From assembly GCA_031553415.1 (NCBI GenBank), contig JAVBLO010000019.1, forward strand, positions 62,001 through 126,000: a DNA stretch of 64,000 nucleotides, read 5' to 3'. The translations under genes and the position numbers were made by a program. Below are positions 1-10,262 of the stretch, piece after piece (the first letter of the stretch is position 1; each line of letters starts with the position of its first letter). This DNA is from JAIRVZ01 sp031553415. GTDB lineage: Bacteria > Bacteroidota > Bacteroidia > Bacteroidales > Azobacteroidaceae. The notes beneath the pieces are model-generated. The model was not told the origin of the DNA and did no database searches. It was given only the letters and a program-made list of their open reading frames with translations.

Positions 1-671
1 GAAATCGCATTTGCTCCACCGGAAAGAGTTGCAGAAAGGTATCCAATCCTGATGGCATATTTACTCGATCCTAAGGAAAACTCACCACCACCTAATTTAT
101 AAATACCTGCACCTCCAAGTGTAATTTTACGATATAAGCGGAATGATTTGGTTCCTGCCGGAATCGTCTTCACTTCAAAACCGGAATTTCCTGCCCGGCA
201 TCTGGCTACGTCATATTCAGCGTATCCAGTAATTCCTTGTGTGTCAAAAGTTGTTTTATTGCAAAACAGAATAGCGCCGAACATGGTATTGGAAAGTTCG
301 CTTGATGTACCGTTGATTTTAACTTTAGTAATTGATTTATCTGCACTTGCATCGGTTAATGAGTATTCAACGTAGTCGGTCATCCCGGCATCCCCCATTT
401 GAAAATATTCATACCGATGGATGTTTTTGGGAGAATAAAGTCCTCCATCATCATTTTTAAGAACAGCAGTTGCTCCCCCGATAGATACTTTAACTTCTTT
501 GTCTGTACCTAGATAAACAAAGTTTTCATTTCCGGAAAAATAAGTCAATGAAGCAGGAGCAACTTTAATCGTTCCGTCATAATCCCAGCCGATATCAACC
601 GTTGTTTGACTGAATCCGCCTAAACATACAGCGGAAAATAATACTGATAAGGAAAATTTAATTTTTCTCAT
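1..671 (-). CDS. Secreted protein of unknown function (3' end beyond window)
   Basis: An open frame runs from an ATG at 671 down through position 1 without a stop, giving about 223 N-terminal residues. The product starts with a clear signal peptide (MRKIKFSLSVLFSAVCLGGFS, cleavage likely just before QTTVDIGW). What follows is rich in beta-type residues, Gly, Thr and Asp, as in secreted beta-sandwich modules of this phylum. I recognise no catalytic motif. It is on the same strand as the PL11 lyase but separated from it by a strong hairpin terminator, so it is probably its own transcription unit. A role in polysaccharide binding or breakdown is only suggested by the neighbourhood. Confidence 0.75.
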   Translation of the reverse strand, partial: MRKIKFSLSVLFSAVCLGGFSQTTVDIGWDYDGTIKVAPASLTYFSGNENFVYLGTDKEVKVSIGGATAVLKNDDGGLYSPKNIHRYEYFQMGDAGMTDYVEYSLTDASADKSITKVKINGTSSELSNTMFGAILFCNKTTFDTQGITGYAEYDVARCRAGNSGFEVKTIPAGTKSFRLYRKITLGGAGIYKLGGGEFSLGSSKYAIRIGYLSATLSGGANAI

Positions 672-828
672 GATAAAACATTTTTTAGAGTGATACAATA
701 ATTATAATAAATAAATTTGTTTTCATTGCAACGTTAAAACAATGTAAAATTACAATATTGAGAGCCTTTTGAGAATGGTTATTAATGCCAAAAATTGTAC
801 TTTTTGTGCAATTTGTCACCAAATCCAT

Positions 829-873
829 AAAAAAAGCCGCAAATTCATATTTCAGAACTTTGCGGCTTTTTAT
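829..873 (-). terminator. Intrinsic terminator after the PL11 gene
   Basis: GCCGCAAA (836-843) pairs with TTTGCGGC (859-866) around a 15-nt loop. A-rich sequence on one side and T-rich on the other give a U-tract in either direction. It lies about 40 bp downstream of the minus-strand lyase gene and should end its transcript before the next minus-strand gene. Confidence 0.75.
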
Positions 874-910
874 TCATGACAAAATATCATGGATGAAATG
901 ATTTCTTTTC

Positions 911-3097
911 TCAGTTTTTCAACAACTTAAAAGTTTTAGTTTCGGAATCAAGCGTCACTTTTACTATCAACATTGGAGACTGAAAGCGAGATAAATCAAT
1001 TTCGAAGTCATTGTTATTTAAATGTTGAATACTTTGCAACAACATGCCGTTTATTGAATATACATGAACCATTTTTATATTACTGTTTGCATAGATTTTC
1101 AACATACCGTTTGAGTCAATATAAGCGTTGATGTTTGAATTATCTTTTTTTACATCATCAATTCCGGTAGCTGCCTGAGGCATATACATATCGGGCCAGG
1201 GGATACTCCCCACGCCATCTCCGATATAAAATCCCAAATGAGGAGGTTGATTATATGCTACATTCTGCCAGGCGATACTCAAACGATAAACCGGATCATG
1301 CATGAGCGTGTATAAGCGATGTGTTGTGGGAGTTGTTGTTGTATATATTCTTATTTTGCTGGAATCGGCTGTTTCGAATAATATTATTTCTTCACGCCAA
1401 TCACCAAAAAGATCAGCCACTAAGTTAGGCGACATTTTTGATCCGAAACTACTCATTCCAGAGAATATAAGAGTTGTATTGGCTTTAGATCCATTCCATT
1501 TGTAAATTACGTTTCCTCCGAGTATTTCGTCTTGCAGATCACCGTCCCAGTAGATACGAAAGCTAATTCCTCCATCGGCTGTCGGTTTGTTCGAAGAAAT
1601 TTGTTCTCCCTTACAATTATATGTTCCTGTTGTTTGTCCGGCAGGAGTTTTTCCGGCACTCCACATCTCATATCCCCGATGATTCGGGTCAATATCGGCG
1701 GCTAAACCTCTTCCGTTATCAGCTGTAGTGGGTGCTCCACATAAAATCTGACCTGTTTTTGCATCGTGCATTTCGTATCCGTAAGTTTTACATGCAGCTG
1801 CTTCTTCGTGTACTTGAAAAACTTCCAATCCCGGACGATCAGGATCTAAATCACCGATATGCATAGCATCTCCATGTCCCAATCCGGTTCTGTATAATAA
1901 TGACCCGTCGTTGTCAATGGCACAAGCGCCATAAATAATTTCGTCAAAACCATCATTATCTACGTCAGCCACAGCAAGGTTATGATTCCCTTGCCCATAA
2001 GCACCTTGTCCGGCTGTTGCGGAAATATGCACCCAACGCTTTACTAATTGTCCGTTTTTGAAATCGTAGGCAGCCAAAGTAGTTTTGGCATAGTAACCAC
2101 GACACATAACAATACTTGGATGTTCTCCGTCCAAATAAGCAACACATGCTAAGAAACGATCTACTCGATTGCCGTAATCGTCGCCCCAATCGGAAACTTT
2201 TCCTCTGGCTACTTCATATGGTACTGTACTTAGTTCGGCTCCTGTTTCGCCATTAAAAATGGTCAAATATTCAGGTCCGTTCAGGACATAACCGCAAACA
2301 GATTTTGTCAATGCCAAATTTCTCCAGTCTTTATCCGGGTCATCGCTTCCTATCACCACTTTTTTCCCCTTACCATCAATGGTCCCGGGAGCCGTTTTAC
2401 CAACTATTTCGGCTTTCCCGTCACCATCGAAATCATATACTAAGAATTGATTATAATGTGATCCGGAACGTATATTTTTCCCAAAATCGATCCGCCACAT
2501 AAAAGTCCCGTCTAATTTATAAGCATCAATATAAGTAGGCCCTGTTATACCCCAATGTGCATTATCTTTCCAGTTGGTAGGCTGCCATTTAACGATGATT
2601 TCGTATTCACCGTCACCATCTAAATCTGCGGCGCTGCAATCATTCGGAAAATATCTGTAAGATTCTCCATTAGAATAAGTCGTGGATGTGGTGCCATTAT
2701 ACGAAAGATTTGGAGGTGTTATTCCGGGTGCCGGACGTTTTAATTGTAATGTCAGGTAATTTTGTGATAGAGGTACTACTTCTTTAGATTTGTCTTTTTC
2801 TTCACCGTTTATTACAGATTTAACAAAATATTTGTCGGTCAATTTCCCGTTAGGATCACTGATATTAGTGGCTTCCGTCTTTGATACTGTCTTGAATAAA
2901 GTCCCGTTTTTGTAAATATTGAAACTTGTCTCTTTTTCATTGCCTAACAAACGCCAACTGATATAAGTCCCACTACTTACTTTTATTACGATTAAACCTC
3001 TGTCCAGTGCTTCCATTTGTCTTTTTGTTCCATGCATTGGCAATGATAACAATAAAAAGAATGCCATTAGAATAGAATAAAATACTGCATTTTTCAT
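911..3097 (-). CDS. Rhamnogalacturonan lyase, PL11 family, with T9SS sorting domain
   Basis: 728 residues. A signal peptide (about 1-23) is followed by an Fn3-like N-terminal part, then the PL11 catalytic beta-propeller (about 110-640). The propeller carries FG-GAP-like calcium loops of the form D-x-D-x-D-G, seen in AADLDGDGEYEI near 157 and YDFDGDGKAEI near 222. A C-terminal sorting-like beta-sandwich begins near residue 650 and ends in TFKLLKN. PL11 enzymes cut the alternating rhamnose/galacturonic acid backbone of rhamnogalacturonan I by beta-elimination, leaving unsaturated galacturonyl ends. That product is the substrate of the GH105 enzyme at 22519. The gene is divergent from the SusC gene at 3342, with a shared control region. 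Endo- versus exo-mode cannot be told from sequence. Confidence 0.92.
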   Translation of the reverse strand: MKNAVFYSILMAFFLLLSLPMHGTKRQMEALDRGLIVIKVSSGTYISWRLLGNEKETSFNIYKNGTLFKTVSKTEATNISDPNGKLTDKYFVKSVINGEEKDKSKEVVPLSQNYLTLQLKRPAPGITPPNLSYNGTTSTTYSNGESYRYFPNDCSAADLDGDGEYEIIVKWQPTNWKDNAHWGITGPTYIDAYKLDGTFMWRIDFGKNIRSGSHYNQFLVYDFDGDGKAEIVGKTAPGTIDGKGKKVVIGSDDPDKDWRNLALTKSVCGYVLNGPEYLTIFNGETGAELSTVPYEVARGKVSDWGDDYGNRVDRFLACVAYLDGEHPSIVMCRGYYAKTTLAAYDFKNGQLVKRWVHISATAGQGAYGQGNHNLAVADVDNDGFDEIIYGACAIDNDGSLLYRTGLGHGDAMHIGDLDPDRPGLEVFQVHEEAAACKTYGYEMHDAKTGQILCGAPTTADNGRGLAADIDPNHRGYEMWSAGKTPAGQTTGTYNCKGEQISSNKPTADGGISFRIYWDGDLQDEILGGNVIYKWNGSKANTTLIFSGMSSFGSKMSPNLVADLFGDWREEIILFETADSSKIRIYTTTTPTTHRLYTLMHDPVYRLSIAWQNVAYNQPPHLGFYIGDGVGSIPWPDMYMPQAATGIDDVKKDNSNINAYIDSNGMLKIYANSNIKMVHVYSINGMLLQSIQHLNNNDFEIDLSRFQSPMLIVKVTLDSETKTFKLLKN

Positions 3098-3341
3098 TTG
3101 ATGAATTTATTATAATTTATACTGTAAAATTTTGTGTGAGAAAGAATACAAAATTATCAAATCATTTGATGTGAATGAATAGACAAAAATATCAAAACAT
3201 GTATAACTGTGTCATATCCGAAAATCATTCAAATATGATTTAATTTTCCATGTTTTGGAATTGCTGTATATTTATCAATAAAGATTAAGACGCTACATTT
3301 GCAGCAAAAAATAGTTAATAACTAACTTTAAATGAATATAT
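3098..3341. promoter_or_regulatory. Divergent control region between PL11 lyase and SusC-1
   Basis: This 244-bp gap separates the lyase (minus) from the SusC/SusD operon (plus). For the plus strand, TACATTTG at 3294-3301 matches the Bacteroidota -7 box TAnnTTTG, and TTTA at 3271-3274, 19 bp upstream, is a 3/4 match to the -33 TTTG box. A small inverted repeat (AAATCAT 3222-3228, ATGATTT 3235-3241) lies upstream and could be regulator-related. I see no convincing -7 box for the lyase. Confidence 0.5.
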
Positions 3342-6300
3342 ATGAATTACAAAAGATTTTATTTATGTATTTCGTGGAATTTCCAGAGAATGACATTCGT
3401 CGCTTTATTTCTGATTGCTTATACCACAATTTTTGCTCAAAGCAGTACAATTAATGGGACTGTGGTAGATGACAAGGGAGAAGCGATCATCGGTGCAAGT
3501 GTGAGAGTAAAAGGCACCTCCACGGGAACAATAACAGATGTGGATGGAAAATTTGTGTTAACAAATGTCCCTGCTAATGGCTCAATTCAGGTAAGCTATG
3601 TGGGCTACAATGTCCAGACGGTAAATTTGGCAGGCAAAACTCATCTAAATATTACTCTTAAAGAAGATGCTGCATTGTTGGATGAAATCGTAGTCGTTGG
3701 TTATGGTGTTCAAAAAAAGAGTGATGTTACAGGAGCCTTGACTCGTGTGAATTCTGAACAGTTGACAATGCGTCCGGTTGATAATGCTTTTCAGGCGCTA
3801 CAGGGAAAAGCCGCGGGTGTGGATGTTTCATCCACTGAACGTCCGGGAGAAGTTAGTAAAATCCGTGTTCGCGGAAGAAGATCGTTGAATGCAGACCTAG
3901 ACCCATTGTATGTAGTTGATGGTGTACCCTTGCAATCGGGGGGCATTGAAGCATTGAACCCCAGGGATATTGAATCTATAGATGTATTAAAAGATGCATC
4001 TTCAACCGCTATTTATGGTTCACGTGGAGCCAATGGTGTTATATTAGTTACAACTAAACGCGGTAAATCCGGTATGCGGCAACTCAACTATTCCGGATCT
4101 TTCACTTTTGAAAATATTCATGATCTTTCTCCGATGATGTCTGCAAGTGATTATATTATGTGGCGTCGTTGGGCCTATTATAATTCAGCTCCTTATGATC
4201 CTCAAACAGGAAAAGGATATGCATCCCCAGAACATCCGACAATAGAAAATGATCGAGCTATTTTTGATACAGGAGATGCGACCGCTTTCAATAATATTTT
4301 GAAAGGATGGGAAAACGGAAGCTGGGATTCTTCCAAAGTAACTGATACGGATTGGACAAAATTTGTAACTCAAACAGGCATTACCCAAGAACATAGTATT
4401 AGCGCCAATGCCGGTAACGAATTTGTAAAATCATTTGTTTCTTTTGGGTATTTGAACAATAAAGGTACTCAAAAAGGCCAGGAATATGAAAGATATAATG
4501 GTACAATTACAACTGATATTACTGCTACCCCTTGGCTGACAATGGGAGGCTCCGTTAGTGGTTCCTGGGCAGTACAAGAGTATGGCTATTCCCGTACCGG
4601 ACAAACTAGTAGCTCCGGAGCCAACGATATCTATACTGCGGCAAAAAATATATATCGTTACGCATTACCTTATGATGAAGAAGGTAATATTATCAATTAT
4701 CCGGGGGGTAATTCTGGACTTTATACGGTTATAGATGAGTGGAATAAATCGAACGATGAACGTCAAACTTTTCGGGCTTTGGGAAGTTTCTATGCGGATT
4801 TTGATTTTGGTAAAATATGGAAACCGTTAGATGGACTGAGTTATAAGTTATTTTTTGGACCGGATTTTAGATATTATCGTGGCGGTGTTTATATAGATAA
4901 AAGTTCTGCTGTCCGTAAAGGTGGTACTAATATTGCCAATTGGGGATATAATCGCCAATTTTCATGGACATTAGACAATCAAATTACGTATAATAAAGAT
5001 ATTAATAAAGACAACCGTTTTACTTTAACATTGCTCCAAAGTGCTTCTTCAAAGAATACGGAAAGTGCTTCCATGAGTGCTGAAAATATACCAAAACCTA
5101 GTTACATGTGGAATAATATGGAGTCGGTTGATATTATCGCAACCGAATCAAAAGCTAAAATGGATACAGGACTGGAAGAAAGTCAACTGGCATCCTATAT
5201 GGCACGTTTGCATTATGCATTTAAGGACCGCTACATGCTGACTACATCCATTCGTTATGATGGGGCGTCTGTGTTGGCTGAAGGTAATAAATGGCATCCA
5301 TTTTATTCAGGAGCTTTGGCATGGCGCATGGAACAAGAAGATTTTCTAAAAGACATTAATTGGATTAATCAACTGAAATTACGTCTTGGGCTCGGTACTG
5401 TTGGTAGTTCAGCAATAGGTCCTTATGGAACCCTTGGCAATATTATGTCGTTTTATGTTCCTTTCGGAGGACAAGGAAATACATTGGCTTATACAACTAA
5501 TGAACCTTATTATTCAGGAACATTGCAGTTGATGGCAAATCCGGATTTAGGTTGGGAATATACCACTACATTTAATTATGGGTTGGATTATAGTTTTTTC
5601 AAGGGTAGAATCAATGGAGCGTTGGATATTTACAATTCTCATACAAAAGATTTATTGATGCTGATGAATATTCCTACTTTAACAGGCTACAGTCAGTCTT
5701 GGGCAAATATTGGTGAAACAAAAAATTTCGGAGTGGAGTTGACATTAAATGCCATCCCTGTACAAACTAATGACTTTGAGTGGAATACTACATTGAATGC
5801 CGCTTACCAAAAAGATGAAATCGTATCATTGGCGAATGGGAAACAGGATATGCCTGATAATTTTTGGTTTATAGGAAATTCCATTTCTGTTAGTTATGGG
5901 TTTGAAAATGCAGGAATTTGGCAAGAATCTGATGCTGAGGAAATGGCTAAGTTCAATGCAAAGGGTCATACGTTCCAACCAGGTATGGTAAAGCCTGTAG
6001 ACCAAAACGGTGATGATAAAATAACGTCAGAAGACCGTGTTATATTAGGCAATAAAAATCCACGCTGGACCTTGGGCTGGAGCAATACATTCTCTTATAA
6101 AGGATTAGAGCTATATATTGAGCTTTATGGGCGATTGAAGTATATGATTGAAACAGGAGGTGAAGGGCAGACTGGTATAAATAATCAACGGGAGATTGAT
6201 TATTGGACTCCTGCCAATACGGGTGCCGAATGGCAAAAACCTATCTACAGCCAATCCGGTGGAGACAGTTACTCATCTTTGTTGGGATATTTGGATGGTT

Positions 6301-6503
6301 CATTCATCAAAATACGCAATGTATCATTGGGATATGTATTTCCTCATCAGCTTTGCAAATCCATACATATTAACAATCTGAAAGTATATGCTCAATTAAA
6401 GAATCCGGGTACTTTGTATTCCGAAGTGCCATATAGAGACCAAGACCTCGGCACACGCTACTATAACAGAGGTATCACTTTTGGACTTCAACTTGGATTC
6501 TAA
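3342..6503 (+). CDS. susC-like: SusC-like TonB-dependent outer-membrane transporter (PUL 1)
   Basis: 1053 residues, typical length for the family. A signal peptide (to about residue 32, ending TTIFAQ) is followed by a carboxypeptidase-D-regulatory-like domain (INGTVVDDKGEAIIGASV...). Next come the SusC-characteristic stretch VVVGYGVQKKSDVTGA, the plug, and a large beta-barrel ending in the aromatic terminus FGLQLGF. SusC proteins form the pore of the SusCD complex, which imports oligosaccharides across the outer membrane using TonB energy. It is the first gene of a plus-strand run; the SusD partner begins 31 bp after its stop. Neighbouring enzymes imply rhamnogalacturonan or related pectin oligosaccharides as cargo (inference). 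Confidence 0.96.
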   Translation: MNYKRFYLCISWNFQRMTFVALFLIAYTTIFAQSSTINGTVVDDKGEAIIGASVRVKGTSTGTITDVDGKFVLTNVPANGSIQVSYVGYNVQTVNLAGKTHLNITLKEDAALLDEIVVVGYGVQKKSDVTGALTRVNSEQLTMRPVDNAFQALQGKAAGVDVSSTERPGEVSKIRVRGRRSLNADLDPLYVVDGVPLQSGGIEALNPRDIESIDVLKDASSTAIYGSRGANGVILVTTKRGKSGMRQLNYSGSFTFENIHDLSPMMSASDYIMWRRWAYYNSAPYDPQTGKGYASPEHPTIENDRAIFDTGDATAFNNILKGWENGSWDSSKVTDTDWTKFVTQTGITQEHSISANAGNEFVKSFVSFGYLNNKGTQKGQEYERYNGTITTDITATPWLTMGGSVSGSWAVQEYGYSRTGQTSSSGANDIYTAAKNIYRYALPYDEEGNIINYPGGNSGLYTVIDEWNKSNDERQTFRALGSFYADFDFGKIWKPLDGLSYKLFFGPDFRYYRGGVYIDKSSAVRKGGTNIANWGYNRQFSWTLDNQITYNKDINKDNRFTLTLLQSASSKNTESASMSAENIPKPSYMWNNMESVDIIATESKAKMDTGLEESQLASYMARLHYAFKDRYMLTTSIRYDGASVLAEGNKWHPFYSGALAWRMEQEDFLKDINWINQLKLRLGLGTVGSSAIGPYGTLGNIMSFYVPFGGQGNTLAYTTNEPYYSGTLQLMANPDLGWEYTTTFNYGLDYSFFKGRINGALDIYNSHTKDLLMLMNIPTLTGYSQSWANIGETKNFGVELTLNAIPVQTNDFEWNTTLNAAYQKDEIVSLANGKQDMPDNFWFIGNSISVSYGFENAGIWQESDAEEMAKFNAKGHTFQPGMVKPVDQNGDDKITSEDRVILGNKNPRWTLGWSNTFSYKGLELYIELYGRLKYMIETGGEGQTGINNQREIDYWTPANTGAEWQKPIYSQSGGDSYSSLLGYLDGSFIKIRNVSLGYVFPHQLCKSIHINNLKVYAQLKNPGTLYSEVPYRDQDLGTRYYNRGITFGLQLGF

Positions 6504-6534
6504 TCATTTTCCACTTACTAAAAACAGAATAATC

Positions 6535-8622
6535 ATGAAACAATTAAATAGAATATTAACGGGAATATTGGCGTTGGTAGCTGTAATGAACTTTACATCT
6601 TGCAATGACAATTTCTTACATGAAGAGGACACGACTTCATACAATACACAATATTTCGAAACAGAAGAAGGCCTTTTATCTTTGGCTACTGCACTTTACG
6701 GAAATATTCGCTGGCATTTTGCTTATGAATGGGCATATGCCATTACATTATACGGAACGGATGAATTTACTACTGCAAATGATTTGACCAGTGATATTTG
6801 GAATACATACGACTCTCGTTTGCAAGCCATAAATTATACTACAGCTAATGGAGCACCTAATGGAAACTGTCCGGGGGTGGATGCTTTATGGAATGAGATG
6901 TATTTCGGTATTGCCAGTGCTAATCTTCTAATAGCTAACGCAGACAAAGTATCTAATGAAGATACACGAAAAAAATGTCTGGGAGAAGCCTATTTCTTGC
7001 GTGGATATAATTATTATCGTCTATTTGCCCAATATGGAGGGGTCGTCCTGCAGACTACTCCGGCCAAAGGAGTTATAAGATATTTTGAACGATCTTCGGA
7101 AGAAGAAACATTGAATTTGGTAATCAGCGACTTGACTAATGCTTATAATATGCTTCCAACAAGCAAATGGCGCGGTTACGGTACTTGGACTAAATATACC
7201 GCTGCGCATTTTTTAGCCAAAGCATTATTATTTCGTGTCTCAGAACGGAATGAAAGTTGGAATGCAAAGTATAATGATGAAGATCTGAATAAGATAGTTG
7301 AATTATGTGATGAAGTAATTAAAGCTTGCCCTTTAGCCGATAATTACCTCAAACTATATGCGGAATGGACAGGGATAGATTGTCCTAATGAAGATTTGGG
7401 AGAAATCTTGATGTCGTGCCAACACAATGGGGATGCTTCAACAGCTGGTCGTTACGGAAACAAAACATATAACTATTTCAACCCCCAATTTTCTTCTTTC
7501 GCCGGAGGTTTTGTGCAACGCGGTATCTGGATCGGAGGCATGGATTTTCAGCGTTGCCGACCAACAGAATACAATTATTCTACTTATGATAATATTAATG
7601 ATTCCCGTATGTGGAAATCTTTCAAAACAGTTTATGGCTGCAATAATGTTCCTACTTCCGGGCCTATGTATTTAAAGAATAATGGATTTAAAGAAAGTGC
7701 CGTTAAGTTAGGGGATCAGGGGATTATTTTCATATTGAATAAAAAGAACGATCATCGTTTTGACAGCAATCCTTATGGTAAATTCGGTCGTCCTCAGGAT
7801 TCGGAATTTATTAACCCTGAAACAAACAAATGGGTTCCGAATGCATTTCCTTTGTATATGAACGGACAGTATGTATTGACAAATTACGGACAAAGCGGAA
7901 TGCCGGCTACATCCAATGTGTTTTGCGGTTTGAATAAAGCCGAGGATGGCACACGGACAGCAGAAAAGGGTGACGCTCACCGTGACGTGATTATGGCTCG
8001 TACGGGAGAAACTTATTTGGTTAAAGCAGAAGCACAAGTACGTCAAAATAAATATCAGGATGCAATTAGCACGGTAAATGAATTACGTAAACGCGCTGAA
8101 TGGAAATCCGGAGAGGATCGTGAGTATTACACCGACGGCAGCATGGCTTTCCCTACTAATGGTTTGTATAAAGATGTATTTAATACGACTACCGGAAGAA
8201 CTTACGAAGAAAATTACAAATATACATTCATTCAAAAAAATACATATTATTTATCAACAGGTATTACAAAAACAATGGATGCTTCCAATTTGCAAATTGC
8301 AAGTTATACAAAATTGCCGGATGAAGATGAAGCTATTCTTACGGCTTTGAATTGTAGTGGAGATAAAGATCGTATGCTTAATTTCATCATGAATGAACGT
8401 ACCCGTGAATTAAATGGAGAATGGAATCGTTGGGAAGAACTGAGTCGTACCAAATTATTACTCAAGAGGACTAAAACTTTCAATGAACAAGCAGCTCCCA
8501 ATATCATAGAAAAACATTTGCTCCGTCCCATACCGCAAACTTTTATTGATGGTTTATTGAACCAGGATGGTAAAATGTTAACGCCGGAACAAAGAAAGGC
8601 CTTGCAGAATCCGGGATATTGA
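6535..8622 (+). CDS. susD-like: SusD/RagB-like substrate-binding lipoprotein (PUL 1)
   Basis: 695 residues from the ATG at 6535. I chose this start because it gives a lipoprotein signal peptide (MKQLNRILTGILALVAVMNFTSC, lipobox Cys at 23); the frame stays open to an earlier ATG at 6481, but that would overlap susC and bury the signal. The body shows SusD features: N-terminal helical SusD_2/RagB region with ETEEGLLSLATALYG, the YFLRGYNYYRLFAQYGG helix, a long middle insert, and the C-terminal NERTRELNGEWNRWEELSRT segment ending LRPIPQTFI...NPGY. SusD caps the SusC pore and captures glycans at the cell surface. It is paired with the SusC gene just upstream. Confidence 0.95.
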   Translation: MKQLNRILTGILALVAVMNFTSCNDNFLHEEDTTSYNTQYFETEEGLLSLATALYGNIRWHFAYEWAYAITLYGTDEFTTANDLTSDIWNTYDSRLQAINYTTANGAPNGNCPGVDALWNEMYFGIASANLLIANADKVSNEDTRKKCLGEAYFLRGYNYYRLFAQYGGVVLQTTPAKGVIRYFERSSEEETLNLVISDLTNAYNMLPTSKWRGYGTWTKYTAAHFLAKALLFRVSERNESWNAKYNDEDLNKIVELCDEVIKACPLADNYLKLYAEWTGIDCPNEDLGEILMSCQHNGDASTAGRYGNKTYNYFNPQFSSFAGGFVQRGIWIGGMDFQRCRPTEYNYSTYDNINDSRMWKSFKTVYGCNNVPTSGPMYLKNNGFKESAVKLGDQGIIFILNKKNDHRFDSNPYGKFGRPQDSEFINPETNKWVPNAFPLYMNGQYVLTNYGQSGMPATSNVFCGLNKAEDGTRTAEKGDAHRDVIMARTGETYLVKAEAQVRQNKYQDAISTVNELRKRAEWKSGEDREYYTDGSMAFPTNGLYKDVFNTTTGRTYEENYKYTFIQKNTYYLSTGITKTMDASNLQIASYTKLPDEDEAILTALNCSGDKDRMLNFIMNERTRELNGEWNRWEELSRTKLLLKRTKTFNEQAAPNIIEKHLLRPIPQTFIDGLLNQDGKMLTPEQRKALQNPGY

Positions 8623-8737
8623 TTAGGCAATAAACTCTAAATCTCATAGAGGGGTAGCAGAATGGCAAATGATGATCTATCATGCAATAAGTCTCTTTTA
8701 GGGGATTTTGAGTTTTAATAATTGAATAAAATAAAAA

Positions 8738-10213
8738 ATGAAAAAGATTTTTGTATCGATGATTTTATCTTTGTCTTTTACTGTAGTTTGTGGAGAAAAC
8801 TCTTCAATCCTTACCAAAGACAAAGTAGGAGCATGTGCCATGCCCGACACTATAGCTCAAGTTACAAATGCTCCATTCGAAACAATTTCGTTTACCAGAC
8901 TTGTCTTCCCGGATTTAACGGTAAATATTACTAAAAAAGGAGCTAAAGAAAATAAACCAATTACCAGGATTGTAAATAAACTTATTGATGAAATAAGCAA
9001 AAAAGGTGGAGGAACGGTTGTTATTCCGGAGGGAAAATGGCAGTCCGGACGCATCACTCTGAAAAGTAATGTAAATTTACACCTTGAGGAAGGTGCAGAA
9101 TTAGCATTCAGGGATGATGTGAAAGAGTATATTCCTGCCGTTTTTACAAGACATGAAGGAGTTGAGGTGATGGCTCCCGGCGCTTTTATATATGCCAATG
9201 GACAAGAAAATATTGCCATAACGGGCAAAGGAATTATAAGCGGTCCTGAATTAGATTCTCCCATGAGACAATTGGCCATTTCCAATGTGGTTGTTGAAAA
9301 TAAAGTAAAGGCAGATTCGCCAATGGAGGAAAGATTGTTTGATGGCATGAATGGTAGACAACTATACGTTCCTAAAACAATATCTCCAATCAATTGTAAA
9401 AATGTATTGATTGAAGGAGTTATTTTAAAACATAGTATTTTTTGGAATATATGTCCGGTTTACTGTGAAAACGTAATTATCAGGGGAGTAACAGTGAATT
9501 CTGTCGGAATTCCCAGCGGAGATGGCATCGATATAGAATCTTGTAAAAATGTGTTGATTGAATATTGTACAATGAATAATGGAGATGATTGCTTTACATT
9601 GAAAGCAGGCAGAGGAGAGGACGGACTTCGTGTGGGAAAACCTTCCGAAAATATTATTATCCGTTATTCCTTAGCTTTAAAAGGAGATGGAGGTATTACT
9701 TGTGGAAGTGAAACTGCCGGGGGAATAAAAAATGTTTATGTTCATGACTGTGTTTTTGAAGGAACATCAAGAGGTATCCGCTTTAAAACCCGTCGAAGCA
9801 GAGGAGGAGGAACTGAAAATATATTTTACGAAAGAATACGTATGATTAATGTGAAAGAAGCTTTTACATGGGATTTATTAGGTAGCGAACGATATGTGGG
9901 AGATTTAGCCAAACGTTATCCTCCCCGGGAAATCAATCATCTGACACCAATTGTGAAAGACATTCATGTGAAAGATTTTATTGTCGAATCTTCCCAATTT
10001 TTTATCAGGGCGAATTGTATTCCTGAAGTGCCGCTGAATAACGTATTGCTTGAAAACGGACATGTTAACTGTGATGCAATTATAGGTTCTATGGATGATG
10101 TCACCGGTTTTGTCCTTCGGAATCTGAATATCAATGCAAAAAATAGTGCAATGAAAATTATTGACGGAGAAAATATCATATTTGACAATGTGAAATTTAC
10201 GGTTTATGAATAA
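8738..10213 (+). CDS. GH28 polygalacturonase-type glycoside hydrolase
   Basis: 491 residues with a signal peptide (about 1-19). The central right-handed beta-helix carries the GH28 signature blocks in order: PSGDGID (Asp262, Asp265, in the place of NTDGxD), NNGDDCF (Asp283-Asp284), CGSETAGG (in the place of the GHG block) and GIRFKTRR (in the place of RIK). The catalytic Asp residues are therefore kept although surrounding residues differ from plant and fungal endo-enzymes, as is usual for exo-acting bacterial members. GH28 enzymes hydrolyse alpha-1,4-linked galacturonic acid in homogalacturonan or galacturonosyl bonds in rhamnogalacturonan. It lies 115 bp downstream of SusD in the same direction. 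Exact substrate is not determined. Confidence 0.9.
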   Translation: MKKIFVSMILSLSFTVVCGENSSILTKDKVGACAMPDTIAQVTNAPFETISFTRLVFPDLTVNITKKGAKENKPITRIVNKLIDEISKKGGGTVVIPEGKWQSGRITLKSNVNLHLEEGAELAFRDDVKEYIPAVFTRHEGVEVMAPGAFIYANGQENIAITGKGIISGPELDSPMRQLAISNVVVENKVKADSPMEERLFDGMNGRQLYVPKTISPINCKNVLIEGVILKHSIFWNICPVYCENVIIRGVTVNSVGIPSGDGIDIESCKNVLIEYCTMNNGDDCFTLKAGRGEDGLRVGKPSENIIIRYSLALKGDGGITCGSETAGGIKNVYVHDCVFEGTSRGIRFKTRRSRGGGTENIFYERIRMINVKEAFTWDLLGSERYVGDLAKRYPPREINHLTPIVKDIHVKDFIVESSQFFIRANCIPEVPLNNVLLENGHVNCDAIIGSMDDVTGFVLRNLNINAKNSAMKIIDGENIIFDNVKFTVYE

Positions 10214-10262
10214 GGTATGGCTGATATATCGTAATTAAAAGCCAAGAAATAGAAAATATACA

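Noticed and set aside
3222..3241. Second copy of the 21-bp operator upstream of SusC-1
   Set aside because: Only a lone AGACAAAAA-like string is found near 3181; there is no 21-bp repeat at the required distance from the -7 box.
6481..6534. Upstream start for SusD-1 overlapping SusC-1
   Set aside because: It would put 18 extra residues before a clear lipoprotein signal peptide; the ATG at 6535 is better.
8857..9393. A 178-codon open frame antisense to GH28
   Set aside because: It lies opposite a convincing GH28 gene, has no start signal or homology, and is explained by codon bias of the coding strand.
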